Shown: positions 43,503-52,232 of the stretch, in pieces
How positions within the stretch are numbered: position 1 is the first letter of the stretch
Layout of the letters: each line of letters opens with the position of its first letter
Source: a virus
Strand: one strand, 5' to 3'
DNA length: 64,000 bases
Virus record (IMG/VR): IMGVR_UViG_3300008740_000001
Location: 124,001 to 188,000 of that record
Position numbers and translations under genes: made by a program
The notes under the pieces: model-generated
The model's database searches: none
What the model was told of the DNA's origin: nothing
What the model saw: only the letters and a program-made list of their open reading frames with translations

Positions 43503-43531
43503 TTGAAAGTCGACTGATAACGTGTTATATT
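43503..43531 (+). promoter_or_regulatory. Sigma70-type promoter upstream of groEL (proximal)
   Basis: TTGAAA (43503-43508), 17-base spacer, TATATT (43526-43531). SD CGGAGGA precedes the TTG at 43553. Two tandem promoters suggest strong or dual-phase expression. Confidence 0.75.
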
Positions 43532-43552
43532 AAATTAAACTCGGAGGACTGA

Positions 43553-45130
43553 TTGTCAACGTTTAAATATGATTCAAATACTTCTCTTCACCAGAAGATC
43601 TTAAGAGGAGTTAATACTCTGGCCGACAATGTGGCCACAACTCTTGGACCCAAGGGACGCAATGTAATCTTGAAAGAAAAAGACAAGGCGCCATTCATCA
43701 CCAAAGATGGAGTAACAGTGGCCAGATTCGTCCATTTAGAAGACGCTTTTGAAGATGCGGCTGCACAAGTGATCAAGCAAGCCGCAATTGAAACAAACAC
43801 TCATGCTGGCGATGGCACCACCACCGCTACCGTTCTATCGCGTGATATGCTCATGGAAGCGCAGAAGTATCTCATGGCAGGGTGCAGTCCTGTTGAACTC
43901 AAGCGCGGCATGGACAAGGCTTCTAGGGCGGCTATTGAGCATCTTAGGGAGGCAGCAACTCCTGTCAAGACGATCAATGATGTAGAACAGATTGCAACAA
44001 TCTCCGCAAACAATGACAAGTTCATAGGTAAGCTTATTGCCACCGCCGTTGATAAGGTGGGCAACGATGGCTCGATTACGATTGAGGAGTCTCGAACGAT
44101 GGAAACTCATGTTGATATCATGGAGGGCTTTCGGTTTGATTCAGGTTATCGCGCCAACGCCTTTGTTACTGATGAGCGCCGAGCCACAATGAACTATAAC
44201 GATCCTTTGATCTTGGTGACAGACTATAAGATTGAAATGGTAGATGATATCTTACCAACACTTGAATTGGTTGCCAGAGAATCACGCCCGCTTATTATTG
44301 TTGCTGATGATATCGAAGGTCAAGCTCTCGCCGCACTCATCATGAATACGATGCGCGGGACCATGAAGGTTTCGGCAATCAAGGCGCCGAGATACGGCCA
44401 AGAGCGCCGAGATATACTGGGAGATCTGGCTCTGTCTGTGGGCGCCACAATGATTAGTCGCGCTTCAGGACTGAAACTCCGTGACGTTAAATTAACTCAC
44501 TTGGGCGCCGCCAAGACTGCTGAAAGTAGCAAGACCCACACCACCATTGTTGGCGGGCATGCCGATTACGCTGGAATTGAAACAAAGATCCAGTCCTTAA
44601 AGGCCGAGATGGAAGCAACCGAATCCCTTCCGGTATGCAAGACCATACAGGAGCGAATTACAAGACTCTCAAGCGGCGTCGGCGTTATCTATGTAGGTGC
44701 TCCCACACAGGTTGAGATGATCGAGAAGAAGCACAGAATTGAAGATGCGCTGGAAGCTGTCAAATCAGCACAGGTCGATGGCATCGTCACCGGAGGCGGC
44801 ACTGCTCTCCTTCGCGTTGCCAACGAGATCGCAGGCCAAATTGAGGTAGACAATGACGATCAGCGCCTAGGCGTTGACATTGTGCTGAAGGCGATGACTG
44901 CTCCTATTAGGCAAATGGCTCTTAATGCAGGGGTATCTCCAGATTTGATCGTAGAAAAGGTAACGTCTGCCTCGTATACACACGGCTACGACTTCAGAAG
45001 TTTGAAGCAGGTTGATATGATGCAGAGTGGGATTATTGATCCCGTGAAAGTGACCACCACTGCGCTGCAAAATGCAGTTTCGGCTACGGGCACGCTCATA
45101 ACAACAAATTATGCCATTATTCAACGTTGA
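43553..45130 (+). CDS. groEL: Chaperonin GroEL (phage-encoded)
   Basis: A 525-residue chaperonin subunit with 'TLGPKGRNVILKEKDKAPFI', the ATPase motif 'AGDGTTTATVL' (Asp87), 'ISANNDKFIG' and 'DGIVTGGGTALLRVA'. It lacks the GGM-repeat C-terminus of bacterial GroEL and has a shorter apical domain, like other phage chaperonins. It probably folds phage capsid or replication proteins; a possible co-chaperonin is at 26701. TTG start, two promoters. Confidence 0.95.
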   Translation: MSTFKYDSNTSLHQKILRGVNTLADNVATTLGPKGRNVILKEKDKAPFITKDGVTVARFVHLEDAFEDAAAQVIKQAAIETNTHAGDGTTTATVLSRDMLMEAQKYLMAGCSPVELKRGMDKASRAAIEHLREAATPVKTINDVEQIATISANNDKFIGKLIATAVDKVGNDGSITIEESRTMETHVDIMEGFRFDSGYRANAFVTDERRATMNYNDPLILVTDYKIEMVDDILPTLELVARESRPLIIVADDIEGQALAALIMNTMRGTMKVSAIKAPRYGQERRDILGDLALSVGATMISRASGLKLRDVKLTHLGAAKTAESSKTHTTIVGGHADYAGIETKIQSLKAEMEATESLPVCKTIQERITRLSSGVGVIYVGAPTQVEMIEKKHRIEDALEAVKSAQVDGIVTGGGTALLRVANEIAGQIEVDNDDQRLGVDIVLKAMTAPIRQMALNAGVSPDLIVEKVTSASYTHGYDFRSLKQVDMMQSGIIDPVKVTTTALQNAVSATGTLITTNYAIIQR

Positions 45131-45158
45131 ATCGTTTCAGAAGACTACTTAAAGTGCC

Positions 45159-45455
45159 ATGCCAGATTTTAATGATCCAAATAACAAAGAAATCGAAATA
45201 GATCTTGTCCAATTGGGCGCCCAACTCCAGCGTTTAGTTGACGCAGTTGAGGTTGTCAAAGACCGGCAAGAACAGATGGCTGAAGACATAGGAAAGATAA
45301 AAGAGGCTGTGTACAATCCCGACCAAGGTCTCTACGCACGTCTAAAATCTTTAGAGGCTTGGAAGGAAACTAGCACGCGCTTAACGTGGATTATTGTTAC
45401 CACTCTTGCTGGCCTTGCAACCGCCACTTTGTGGAATATGGTTATTAATCAATAA
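45159..45455 (+). CDS. Coiled-coil protein with C-terminal membrane helix (holin-associated/XhlA-like)
   Basis: A 98-residue protein. Residues 10-65 form a coiled coil ('LQRLVDAVEVVKDRQEQMAE'), the conserved 'YNPDQGLYARLKSLEAWK' follows, and a single membrane helix ('LTWIIVTTLAGLATATLWNM') ends the protein. This resembles small XhlA/holin-type proteins that sit with lysis genes. The distance from the cell-wall enzyme at 41114 weakens a lysis reading. Confidence 0.6.
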   Translation: MPDFNDPNNKEIEIDLVQLGAQLQRLVDAVEVVKDRQEQMAEDIGKIKEAVYNPDQGLYARLKSLEAWKETSTRLTWIIVTTLAGLATATLWNMVINQ

Positions 45456-45461
45456 AAAGGC

Positions 45462-45490
45462 TTGACGCCTTGTTAACAATGTGTTATATT
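45462..45490 (+). promoter_or_regulatory. Sigma70-type promoter
   Basis: TTGACG (45462-45467), 17-base spacer, TATATT (45485-45490); drives the operon from 45508. SD AGGAG. Confidence 0.8.
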
Positions 45491-45507
45491 AAATATTAGG
45501 AGTATAT

Positions 45508-45918
45508 ATGTCAACAAAACAACAAAGAGTCAATGTACAGTACTCGGTAAAACTGGAAGAAGTTCCTAAGTTGGTGTTGGAGTTACTTAGAGAAGTCCAT
45601 TCTAACTTGGAGCAAGCCATCCCAGCCGATTGGTTTGAGGCAATTCAAACTCAGGCGACAGATTATCAGAATTATTCATATGGAGCATCGAAGATCAACG
45701 AACTTAGGCTTTTGTTAGCAGAGGCCGATTACCGCTTGTCTGATTGTCAGGCAATGCTTACGGGATTGGCCCAGCTAGAAGCCTCTGGAGACGCAGCCCA
45801 GCCTGAGCTACCAGACATCGAGAATCGAGTTTCGGATCTAGAAGCCGCTACTGCGGTAACGGCTGAATATACGCAGCCGGGCGAGTTGGAAACCCACTCT
45901 GGTGATCTCAATGAATAG
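45508..45918 (+). CDS. Uncharacterised helical protein
   Basis: A 136-residue acidic protein. A helical core ('LEEVPKLVLELLREVHSNLE', then 'INELRLLLAEADYRLSDC') is followed by a disordered Glu/Thr/Pro-rich tail. No motif recognised. It is the first gene of an operon that includes glutaredoxin and overlaps the next by 8 bases. Confidence 0.55.
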   Translation: MSTKQQRVNVQYSVKLEEVPKLVLELLREVHSNLEQAIPADWFEAIQTQATDYQNYSYGASKINELRLLLAEADYRLSDCQAMLTGLAQLEASGDAAQPELPDIENRVSDLEAATAVTAEYTQPGELETHSGDLNE

Positions 45919-46201
45919 ACCACAGTGGACCACGGGTGATTTAGTATACATTCCCTCGAAGACTAGCTTAGTGAGCCTGACTCAAACTGCTGAAACGGGC
46001 ATGCAGTCGGTCGAGACGTTTAAAGAGCTAGCGGTACCAGCAACAGTCTTGGTCACGGGCTATTCTACGCGCCACGATATGTACGAGGTGGTTTTTCAGG
46101 GTGCAAAGTGGCTTGTGGGGACCAAGGACACCTATCCCGCCCCAGAAATTAACAAGATTAAGGAACAGCATGATGGCAGCACAAATTGTCAAGTTCGTTG
46201 A
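45911..46201 (+). CDS. KVGDLV-type small protein
   Basis: 96 residues from ATG 45911. 'QWTTGDLVYIPSKTSL' at the start corresponds to the G-D-L-V turn, followed by strands 'VPATVLVTGYSTRHDMYEVV' and 'GAKWLVGTKDTYP'. It probably has the same SH3-like fold. Overlaps neighbours on both sides. Confidence 0.55.
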   Translation: MNRPQWTTGDLVYIPSKTSLVSLTQTAETGMQSVETFKELAVPATVLVTGYSTRHDMYEVVFQGAKWLVGTKDTYPAPEINKIKEQHDGSTNCQVR

Positions 46202-46469
46202 AATAGTACAGAATCATTCGGCAGTGGGGGACAGTTATAATCTGCGTGAAGTGTTCATCAACCCAAACCATATCGTATATATCCGAGATGAGCCGCATAT
46301 GAAGCAAAGGCTAGCAGAGGGTAAGCTTGAAGGAATTGATCCGAGACAAGAGTTTACTCGGATTCATCTTAATCGAGGCAATTCGGGCCTAGACATCACA
46401 GTTGTTGGGGATGTAGCTGCTGTTAATGAGAAGATTCGACCCGGCCAGCAAGAATTGTTGCGAGGGTAG
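46170..46469 (+). CDS. Uncharacterised small protein
   Basis: 99 residues from ATG 46170 (or 46173), overlapping the preceding gene by 32 bases; SD AAGGAA. Beta-rich ('IVKFVEIVQNHSAVGDSYNL', 'VFINPNHIVYIRDEPHM') with a hydrophilic tail. Not recognised; its strand-turn layout is compatible with a small single-domain regulator. Confidence 0.5.
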   Translation: MMAAQIVKFVEIVQNHSAVGDSYNLREVFINPNHIVYIRDEPHMKQRLAEGKLEGIDPRQEFTRIHLNRGNSGLDITVVGDVAAVNEKIRPGQQELLRG

Positions 46470-46470
46470 T

Positions 46471-46764
46471 GTGCTATATCACTATCATATATATGCAAAA
46501 GCCAAGTGTCCATACTGCGTAAAGGCAATTAACCTGTTACACGAGATGGGCTACGAGTTTGTATTAACATTAGTTGATAACTCCCCCGAATACTATCACA
46601 AGCTTAAACAGAAGTATGAACATCCGACTGTGCCAATGATAGTAGAGCGCTCCGTCGCGGGCGATGAGTGGTTTATTGGCGGTTGGTCGGATCTAGAAAA
46701 ACATTTTGCGGATTACCTAAATGACGATAGCGATACAGAAGTCTCCCCTAACATACCCGTATGA
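46471..46764 (+). CDS. Glutaredoxin
   Basis: 97 residues from GTG 46471 (SD GAGGG), with active-site C13-P-Y-C16 in 'KAKCPYCVKAINLL', the cis-Pro motif 'HPTVPMIV' and 'FIGGWSDLEKHF'. It would reduce disulfides in the cell, and could support the ribonucleotide reductase at 24474, whose C-terminal Cys pair needs a thiol donor. The next gene starts inside its 3' end. Confidence 0.88.
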   Translation: MLYHYHIYAKAKCPYCVKAINLLHEMGYEFVLTLVDNSPEYYHKLKQKYEHPTVPMIVERSVAGDEWFIGGWSDLEKHFADYLNDDSDTEVSPNIPV

Positions 46765-47497
46765 TCGCCCCCGCGTGGGCACTTTGTTATCCGAATATAT
46801 TCCGACAGGCACAGCTAATATCATAACCCCATTTCTGGGTGGTGGCTCGCTAGAACTTTCGTTGGCCCATAGGGGCTACAGGGTCACTGGATGCACTGAT
46901 TTTCGATTACTGTATGACTTTTGGAAGTGCGTGCAAACAGATCCTGAAAGGGTCTATGAGATGGCAAAGAACTTTCATCCTTTTGAGGATAGCAAGTTAT
47001 TTTACGCACTCCAAAAGAAAGTGTATCAGCCGCATGATGAATTTCTCAGATCGGCTATTTTCTGTGTTTTGAATCTGTGCACAATAGAAGGCACTGCCAC
47101 GTCCGGAGTGTTGGAAAAAAACACGCCTAGATTTAATGATTTGCGACTGATGCAGCTGGCCCAATATGCGTGTGAGAACTTTCAGGTCCGGTTTAGCCAT
47201 TATGAAGAAACAATTTCTGCCACGGCAGAGCTTGCTAACACATATTTAATAGCTGCTCCTCCGCCACTAATATTGGGTGGGATGCCTGCAGCAGTCACAG
47301 TGCCAGAAAAGCCACAAATAGATCATATGAAGTTGTTTGAGTTATTGTCAAGCAGGAACAACTGGCTTCTCTTATATGATTATCACGAAAAGCTTAGTAA
47401 ACTCTACAAAGATCACAAGATCATTCTATTGAATGACGGCTACCGCGTTGTAACAAATCCACAGAAAGCAACGGGAGCCCTGATTGTTGGATCCTAG
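46721..47497 (+). CDS. D12-class adenine methyltransferase-like protein, probably inactive
   Basis: A 258-residue protein. 'IITPFLGGGSLELSLAHRGY' (34-53) and 'DFWKCVQTDPE' match the SAM-binding start of Dam/D12-type methyltransferases. The catalytic DPPY motif is missing: the corresponding strand reads 'YLIAAPPPLI' (175-184). 'YRVVTNPQKATGALIVGS' ends the protein. It may bind SAM or DNA without methylating. The start at 46721 overlaps glutaredoxin by 44 bases without an obvious SD; translation from a later start is possible. Confidence 0.55.
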   Translation: MTIAIQKSPLTYPYDRPRVGTLLSEYIPTGTANIITPFLGGGSLELSLAHRGYRVTGCTDFRLLYDFWKCVQTDPERVYEMAKNFHPFEDSKLFYALQKKVYQPHDEFLRSAIFCVLNLCTIEGTATSGVLEKNTPRFNDLRLMQLAQYACENFQVRFSHYEETISATAELANTYLIAAPPPLILGGMPAAVTVPEKPQIDHMKLFELLSSRNNWLLLYDYHEKLSKLYKDHKIILLNDGYRVVTNPQKATGALIVGS

Positions 47498-47834
47498 AAT
47501 AATTTATGGTATGCTGTGCTTTGTCGCAGGCCACACAATAGCGTGGTTCCAAATCAATTCTCAGTTTGTATGGGGCTGGTGGAAAGACCGGCCCTTATTG
47601 GCAGTTTGCCTCTACTCGATTCCAGCCGGCATTTGTTTCTGGCATGGAGCCAAATTCATTTTTGAAGCTACGGATGAACTCTGGAGCGCTCGCTTCTTGG
47701 CGTTCACGGCATCTTATGTAAGTTTTCCGTTATTGACATGGTATATGTTGGGCGAGTCTTTTTTTACGCCAAAGACAATCGTTTGTAGTTTGTTGGCATT
47801 GACCATTGTATTACTTCAGGTCTTTTGGCGATAG
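47484..47834 (+). CDS. Small multi-pass membrane protein
   Basis: A 116-residue protein from a TTG start, with four probable membrane helices ('IIYGMLCFVAGHTIAWF', 'PLLAVCLYSIPAGICFW', 'FLAFTASYVSFPLLTWY', 'TIVCSLLALTIVLLQVF'). It reads like the short 4-helix membrane proteins seen in several marine myoviruses. Role unknown; a holin is possible but not supported by any motif. A late motif follows for the next gene. Confidence 0.6.
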   Translation: MLDPRIIYGMLCFVAGHTIAWFQINSQFVWGWWKDRPLLAVCLYSIPAGICFWHGAKFIFEATDELWSARFLAFTASYVSFPLLTWYMLGESFFTPKTIVCSLLALTIVLLQVFWR

Positions 47835-47844
47835 TTGACAAATT

Positions 47845-47860
47845 GTACTATTTATAAATG
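47845..47860 (+). promoter_or_regulatory. Late-promoter-type motif upstream of giant protein gene
   Basis: GTACTATTTATAAATG, shares its last 15 bases with the copy at 33025. It is 26 bases before the start at 47886. Confidence 0.7.
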
Positions 47861-47885
47861 CAGATTTATATCGGAGTTGCATTAG

Positions 47886-50800
47886 ATGAAAAGTATGAAG
47901 AAGATCCTCGCTGAGTTTCGCGAGTATACCCAAAAAGTAAACTCTCTTGAGAAAGTAATCGAAGCCAGAAAAGCGAAACAAAAGCAACTGGGCGAAGATC
48001 GAGAAATTCTAGATGAAATTAGTTCGCAGTCCGCTGAGAAGATTTATGATTGGATGCGTGACACCGATGGCATGCCTTATGATTTCGAGGAGTTGTTTGA
48101 CGGCGCCATGCGGGTTTACTTTCCGCTAGCCTCCGATGACCAGATGAAGCTGGCTAAGGTAGTAAAAGAACTGAAATCGGCAAACTGGGGAGTTCCAGAG
48201 ATCGATATCGGCTATGGTCCACACAAGGCTTTCGAGACAAAAAAGGTAAAGCAAAAACTCCAGCGCCTTGCTGCAGATGGCGGCGGCGAATACGAAATTG
48301 AAGTCGATGTTGCTGACTTACGACTGGTGAGAAAGACGCAAAAAGTGATTCCTGCGGGCCCAAGAGCCGGCGAGACAGTTGAAAAGAAAGAAGAAACCAC
48401 TATGAGCAAGGCAATCGCTCGCTTAGTAAAAGGCGGCCAGCTTGATAAGGGAATGTATGAGTGGTGGCAAGCTAAGCAGGTTTTGTACACTCGCGATGGC
48501 CAACACAAGCAGATTGAAAAGGCTTTCAGCGGTGAAGATGGTTCGTCATATTCGGTGGTCGTTTCACGTCATCCGATTGATGTACTCCGCATGTCTGACA
48601 TCAGTAACATTCGCTCATGTCACTCTGAAGGCAGCGAATACTTCCACTGTGCGATTGCAGAAGCCAAGGGTCACGGCCCTATCGCGTATCTGGTGAAGAC
48701 GGAGGATCTGGAGAATCACTTGATGGACAAAGCGGACGATAGGAATCCGGTTCAGCAGCTTGGTCATGACCTCACATATTTAGACAGAGATGAATACCGA
48801 GAAAAGATCACAACAGAATATGATTTGGATTCCGTTCAGGGCCGCATGTTATACTTGGAAACATGGGCGCACACTACAGAGGGTGCAAGATGGCTAGCTA
48901 TGTTCGAACGAGATGTGAAAATGGCGTCTAAGCCAGATCAATTTCGTACTCAGAAATATCAGGCTATGACAATAAGGCTGGGCATTTTTGATGGAGGCGA
49001 GGCATTACGCGCCTATCACAAGTGGTGGAAATCAGACCGCGCACCCGGTGGGGTTGCAATTCATCTTGGTATGAACCAGCCTCCACCCGGCGTCTCAGAA
49101 AAAGATTGGAAAGAAGCATATGACGCGGTTTATAACAAGCCGGAAGAAAAGGATACCGGACTTAAGCCCTTATCGAATTTCGATGATCAAGAACTGTTCC
49201 GAGACAGAGACAGGAGAATTCAAGGCATCGGTGCAGCAGCACGAGTGCGCCTTCGCAAGTTTGAAGAGCCTATGCGATTCGGCACCTTTGCTGTGCCCGA
49301 GGTTCGTGTGTATGGCGCAAATGTGCCCGGCTTTGTTGATTCTGTCAAGGAATGGGCGGTCGAAGGTCAGCGTGATCAGTTCGTTGGTGACGATGGAGAC
49401 TTGGCATTTCCCCGCCGAGCAGATTTAACTCGACGCGGGGGCTCTTATGGAGATAATAGGGATGGAGATATCCTCAATAGGTTCTTTCGGAAAATGGCCA
49501 GCGCCGACGACGACGATAGCTGGCGGGAACCATACGATCCACATCAAGACGTATACAAAGACGACGACGATGAAGAGAACGAAATGGAACAGCGCTGGGA
49601 AGAATATGAGCGAGAAACAGAAGAGCTTAACGAGCATGCAAACAATACTCTTAAGCATTGTTACGCTAGCGGTCATGTTGACGGTGATGAAGAGCCCTAT
49701 GTCCATGCTGATGGCGGAGTTGAATATGAAATTGATCTAGGCTGGAAGAATTATGTTGAGGAAGATGGCAAGTATTATCCGGCCGACGCGAATGAAAACA
49801 TTATAGATGGCTTCGAGATCCCAAAGAGTTGGGGTGGAGACTGGGCAATCCGAAACGCTTTTGATGGCGCCCTTACAGATCCGGTGGATTATTACCCAGA
49901 GGAAACGGATTGGGAAATTGATTCCGGTGGAGATGGAGTGACTCTTCGCGTTCGCCATCGAATCTCCTGCGATGAATGTACCAATCCGCAGGAATTTGAG
50001 TACTTCATTGATATGATGGAGTCTGATATTGACGCCAACTATCGAGAAAATCTAGAGAAGATTCGCCGTAGCTTGGTCGAGGCAGAATATCTTGCCCCTA
50101 ACGATTGGGATAATTTAGAAGATGACTTTTCCGAAATGGAAGAATCGCTGAAGAACTGGAGTGTCATTGGGGTTGGCGATGAAGATGGAGAGGTGATTTT
50201 CTCACTTAATCCTGTTGATAGTCTCCCGGGCAGCAATAAGCTATTCACTGGCATCAAGTGGCCATATCCTTCTGGCTCACACATGTCGAACTTAACCACC
50301 TTACAGGGCTTGTTTGGTGGAACAACGGCAACTTTTGGAATCGAAAGGTATGTAAGCCTCAGTCCAAACGCTAACGAAAGAGGGGGATACTCCAGTGGGC
50401 AACAGGGACGAGGCGGCATGTTGTTCGCAAAGCGATTCAGGGGCTTGCAGCAAGCAGCCAATGAATATGCAAAACGTCAGCTAGATTTAGATTTTGGTCC
50501 AGAATACGAGAGAAAGGCGGATCCTTTAGTTGGCCTAGCCAAGAATATTGAACTGGGCATTACGCTGGGAACAAACGCTGCGAGCTATACTGAGTCAGAC
50601 GAGACGCTAGAGCTAGCCTTTCACATGAGGGTCAAGGTGTTCTCAGATCACACATCTGATGAGATTGAGGCCGCCTTTAATTTTGTGAAATATATTGATG
50701 CCAACATGTCTCTTCTAAAAGAGGTAGTTGTTGCTGCTTTTGACGACGAGATCATAGCATGGCACGAACAGCGTAAGGCTGACGAACGTGCGATGACAGA

Positions 50801-52136
50801 CGGCACAAAAATGAAACAACACGCTCGACAGATTAGGTTGCGATGGGATGAAGCCGCCTACGCGGGCAACCAAACTGCCGAAGCTCTCATTATCTTAGTT
50901 GATTGGATAGAACAAAACTTTGAAAAGATGAAGACTGAAGCAGAAAGATGGGTGGCGACAGATACACTTAGAGAACAAGCTGCGTCTCCCCGTGCAGGCA
51001 TATGGGACCTTGATAAAGATTTGCCTCACGAATGGACCCAGAGAGTCAAACGCCAGATGGTGAACTTAGGCGCTACTTTTAGTCAAAAAGAAGCATACAA
51101 TCCTAATTATCTAAAAGGCAGTCCCAATCCAGAGATTAGCTCTGATGAGTATGCGGCTAGCCGAGGTATCGATAGCGATGCAGAGATCAATGATGTGCCA
51201 GAATTGAAAGAAGAAATTTATAAGAGACTAGATAAAATTGTTATGAAGAAAAAAATAAAGTCACACCTCGAAGAGAAGTTCAGGCTTCGAAAAGATGAGC
51301 AGAGGGAAAAAGTAAAGTCTGAGCTGCAGAAAAAGCTCAGACTTCAGAAGGAAAAGCAGAAGCAAGATGTCCGGCAGCTGATCAAGAGTAAACTTACTGA
51401 GCTTGACACCGGATACACGCAGCGTACTTATAAAATTACGATGCGAATCGCTATGGCAAAAGAGCACGGCGGCAAGCGCGACGAGACGGAGAACGAGATC
51501 CGTGGCGTCCTCGGCGTGGGTACGGTAAAAATTCTTCCGGGTACCACTAGGCAGGACGGCAGCAACTACTACGCCGATGTTTTGGTCAAGTTCTCACTCC
51601 TTGGAAAACATTCAGTGACTCAATACATTCGAAGCCAACTACTTCCCTCAATGCGCAGTATCGAGGGCCTTAGTGTGTTGCGGATGGATCGTTATGAGGA
51701 AGTAAACCCTCAATCACCGATAGCAGAAACCACTTCAACAAGATTTGCCTATTCCTCCGACGCGCCTGACCGGTCCTCGGTGCGACCAACGCCTACGCCA
51801 ACAATCGATCAGATCGCCCAAGATTGGATGACAACCGGAGAAGATCGAATGGGGATCAATGTAAGTAATTTGGCAGCACAGGTGAGACAAGAGACGATGA
51901 TTCCCGTGGAAGAGTTAATGAGATATTTGGGTACGAATTATTATAGCGCGACCATGACAGAGTTCGAGGATGCTAAAGAAAAATTGATTAATTATGGCCC
52001 CAAAGAGCCTGTTATGATAGCTGTGGGCCGAAATGGTCGAGTTAAGATAATTTCGGGCGACGACATCGTAATGGCTGCAAAAGACATAGGCTTAGAAGAG
52101 TTGCCAGTTGTGTTCAGCCTGCAGTTACAAGTTTAA
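47886..52136 (+). CDS. 1416-residue late protein, putative packaged/internal virion protein
   Basis: The longest gene in the window. N-terminus 'MKSMKKILAEFREYTQKVN' is a short helix with I-L-A-E, as in T4 capsid-targeting sequences. Near 235-256 'SDISNIRSCHSEGSEYFHCA' contains clustered Cys/His; residues 560-590 are Asp/Glu-rich; 1119-1178 form a charged coiled coil. The last 45 residues ('MIAVGRNGRVKIISGDDIVM' and after) resemble the end of ParB/sulfiredoxin-type domains. No enzyme family can be named for the bulk. Size, late motif and N-terminus suggest a protein packaged in the head and ejected with DNA. Confidence 0.6.
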   Translation: MKSMKKILAEFREYTQKVNSLEKVIEARKAKQKQLGEDREILDEISSQSAEKIYDWMRDTDGMPYDFEELFDGAMRVYFPLASDDQMKLAKVVKELKSANWGVPEIDIGYGPHKAFETKKVKQKLQRLAADGGGEYEIEVDVADLRLVRKTQKVIPAGPRAGETVEKKEETTMSKAIARLVKGGQLDKGMYEWWQAKQVLYTRDGQHKQIEKAFSGEDGSSYSVVVSRHPIDVLRMSDISNIRSCHSEGSEYFHCAIAEAKGHGPIAYLVKTEDLENHLMDKADDRNPVQQLGHDLTYLDRDEYREKITTEYDLDSVQGRMLYLETWAHTTEGARWLAMFERDVKMASKPDQFRTQKYQAMTIRLGIFDGGEALRAYHKWWKSDRAPGGVAIHLGMNQPPPGVSEKDWKEAYDAVYNKPEEKDTGLKPLSNFDDQELFRDRDRRIQGIGAAARVRLRKFEEPMRFGTFAVPEVRVYGANVPGFVDSVKEWAVEGQRDQFVGDDGDLAFPRRADLTRRGGSYGDNRDGDILNRFFRKMASADDDDSWREPYDPHQDVYKDDDDEENEMEQRWEEYERETEELNEHANNTLKHCYASGHVDGDEEPYVHADGGVEYEIDLGWKNYVEEDGKYYPADANENIIDGFEIPKSWGGDWAIRNAFDGALTDPVDYYPEETDWEIDSGGDGVTLRVRHRISCDECTNPQEFEYFIDMMESDIDANYRENLEKIRRSLVEAEYLAPNDWDNLEDDFSEMEESLKNWSVIGVGDEDGEVIFSLNPVDSLPGSNKLFTGIKWPYPSGSHMSNLTTLQGLFGGTTATFGIERYVSLSPNANERGGYSSGQQGRGGMLFAKRFRGLQQAANEYAKRQLDLDFGPEYERKADPLVGLAKNIELGITLGTNAASYTESDETLELAFHMRVKVFSDHTSDEIEAAFNFVKYIDANMSLLKEVVVAAFDDEIIAWHEQRKADERAMTDGTKMKQHARQIRLRWDEAAYAGNQTAEALIILVDWIEQNFEKMKTEAERWVATDTLREQAASPRAGIWDLDKDLPHEWTQRVKRQMVNLGATFSQKEAYNPNYLKGSPNPEISSDEYAASRGIDSDAEINDVPELKEEIYKRLDKIVMKKKIKSHLEEKFRLRKDEQREKVKSELQKKLRLQKEKQKQDVRQLIKSKLTELDTGYTQRTYKITMRIAMAKEHGGKRDETENEIRGVLGVGTVKILPGTTRQDGSNYYADVLVKFSLLGKHSVTQYIRSQLLPSMRSIEGLSVLRMDRYEEVNPQSPIAETTSTRFAYSSDAPDRSSVRPTPTPTIDQIAQDWMTTGEDRMGINVSNLAAQVRQETMIPVEELMRYLGTNYYSATMTEFEDAKEKLINYGPKEPVMIAVGRNGRVKIISGDDIVMAAKDIGLEELPVVFSLQLQV

Positions 52137-52232
52137 AGTTTTTTACCTATTCTCCTGAAAAACCGTTTTAAGCTCATAGTTACTTATGGGTAAAGAGGCT
52201 TTTGTCTCGATGGTGTGAGGGAGGATCTATTT

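Noticed and set aside
52137-52200. Terminator between the giant protein and the protease genes
   Set aside because: Only imperfect short inverted repeats around CATAGTTACTTATG and no T tract; not convincing.
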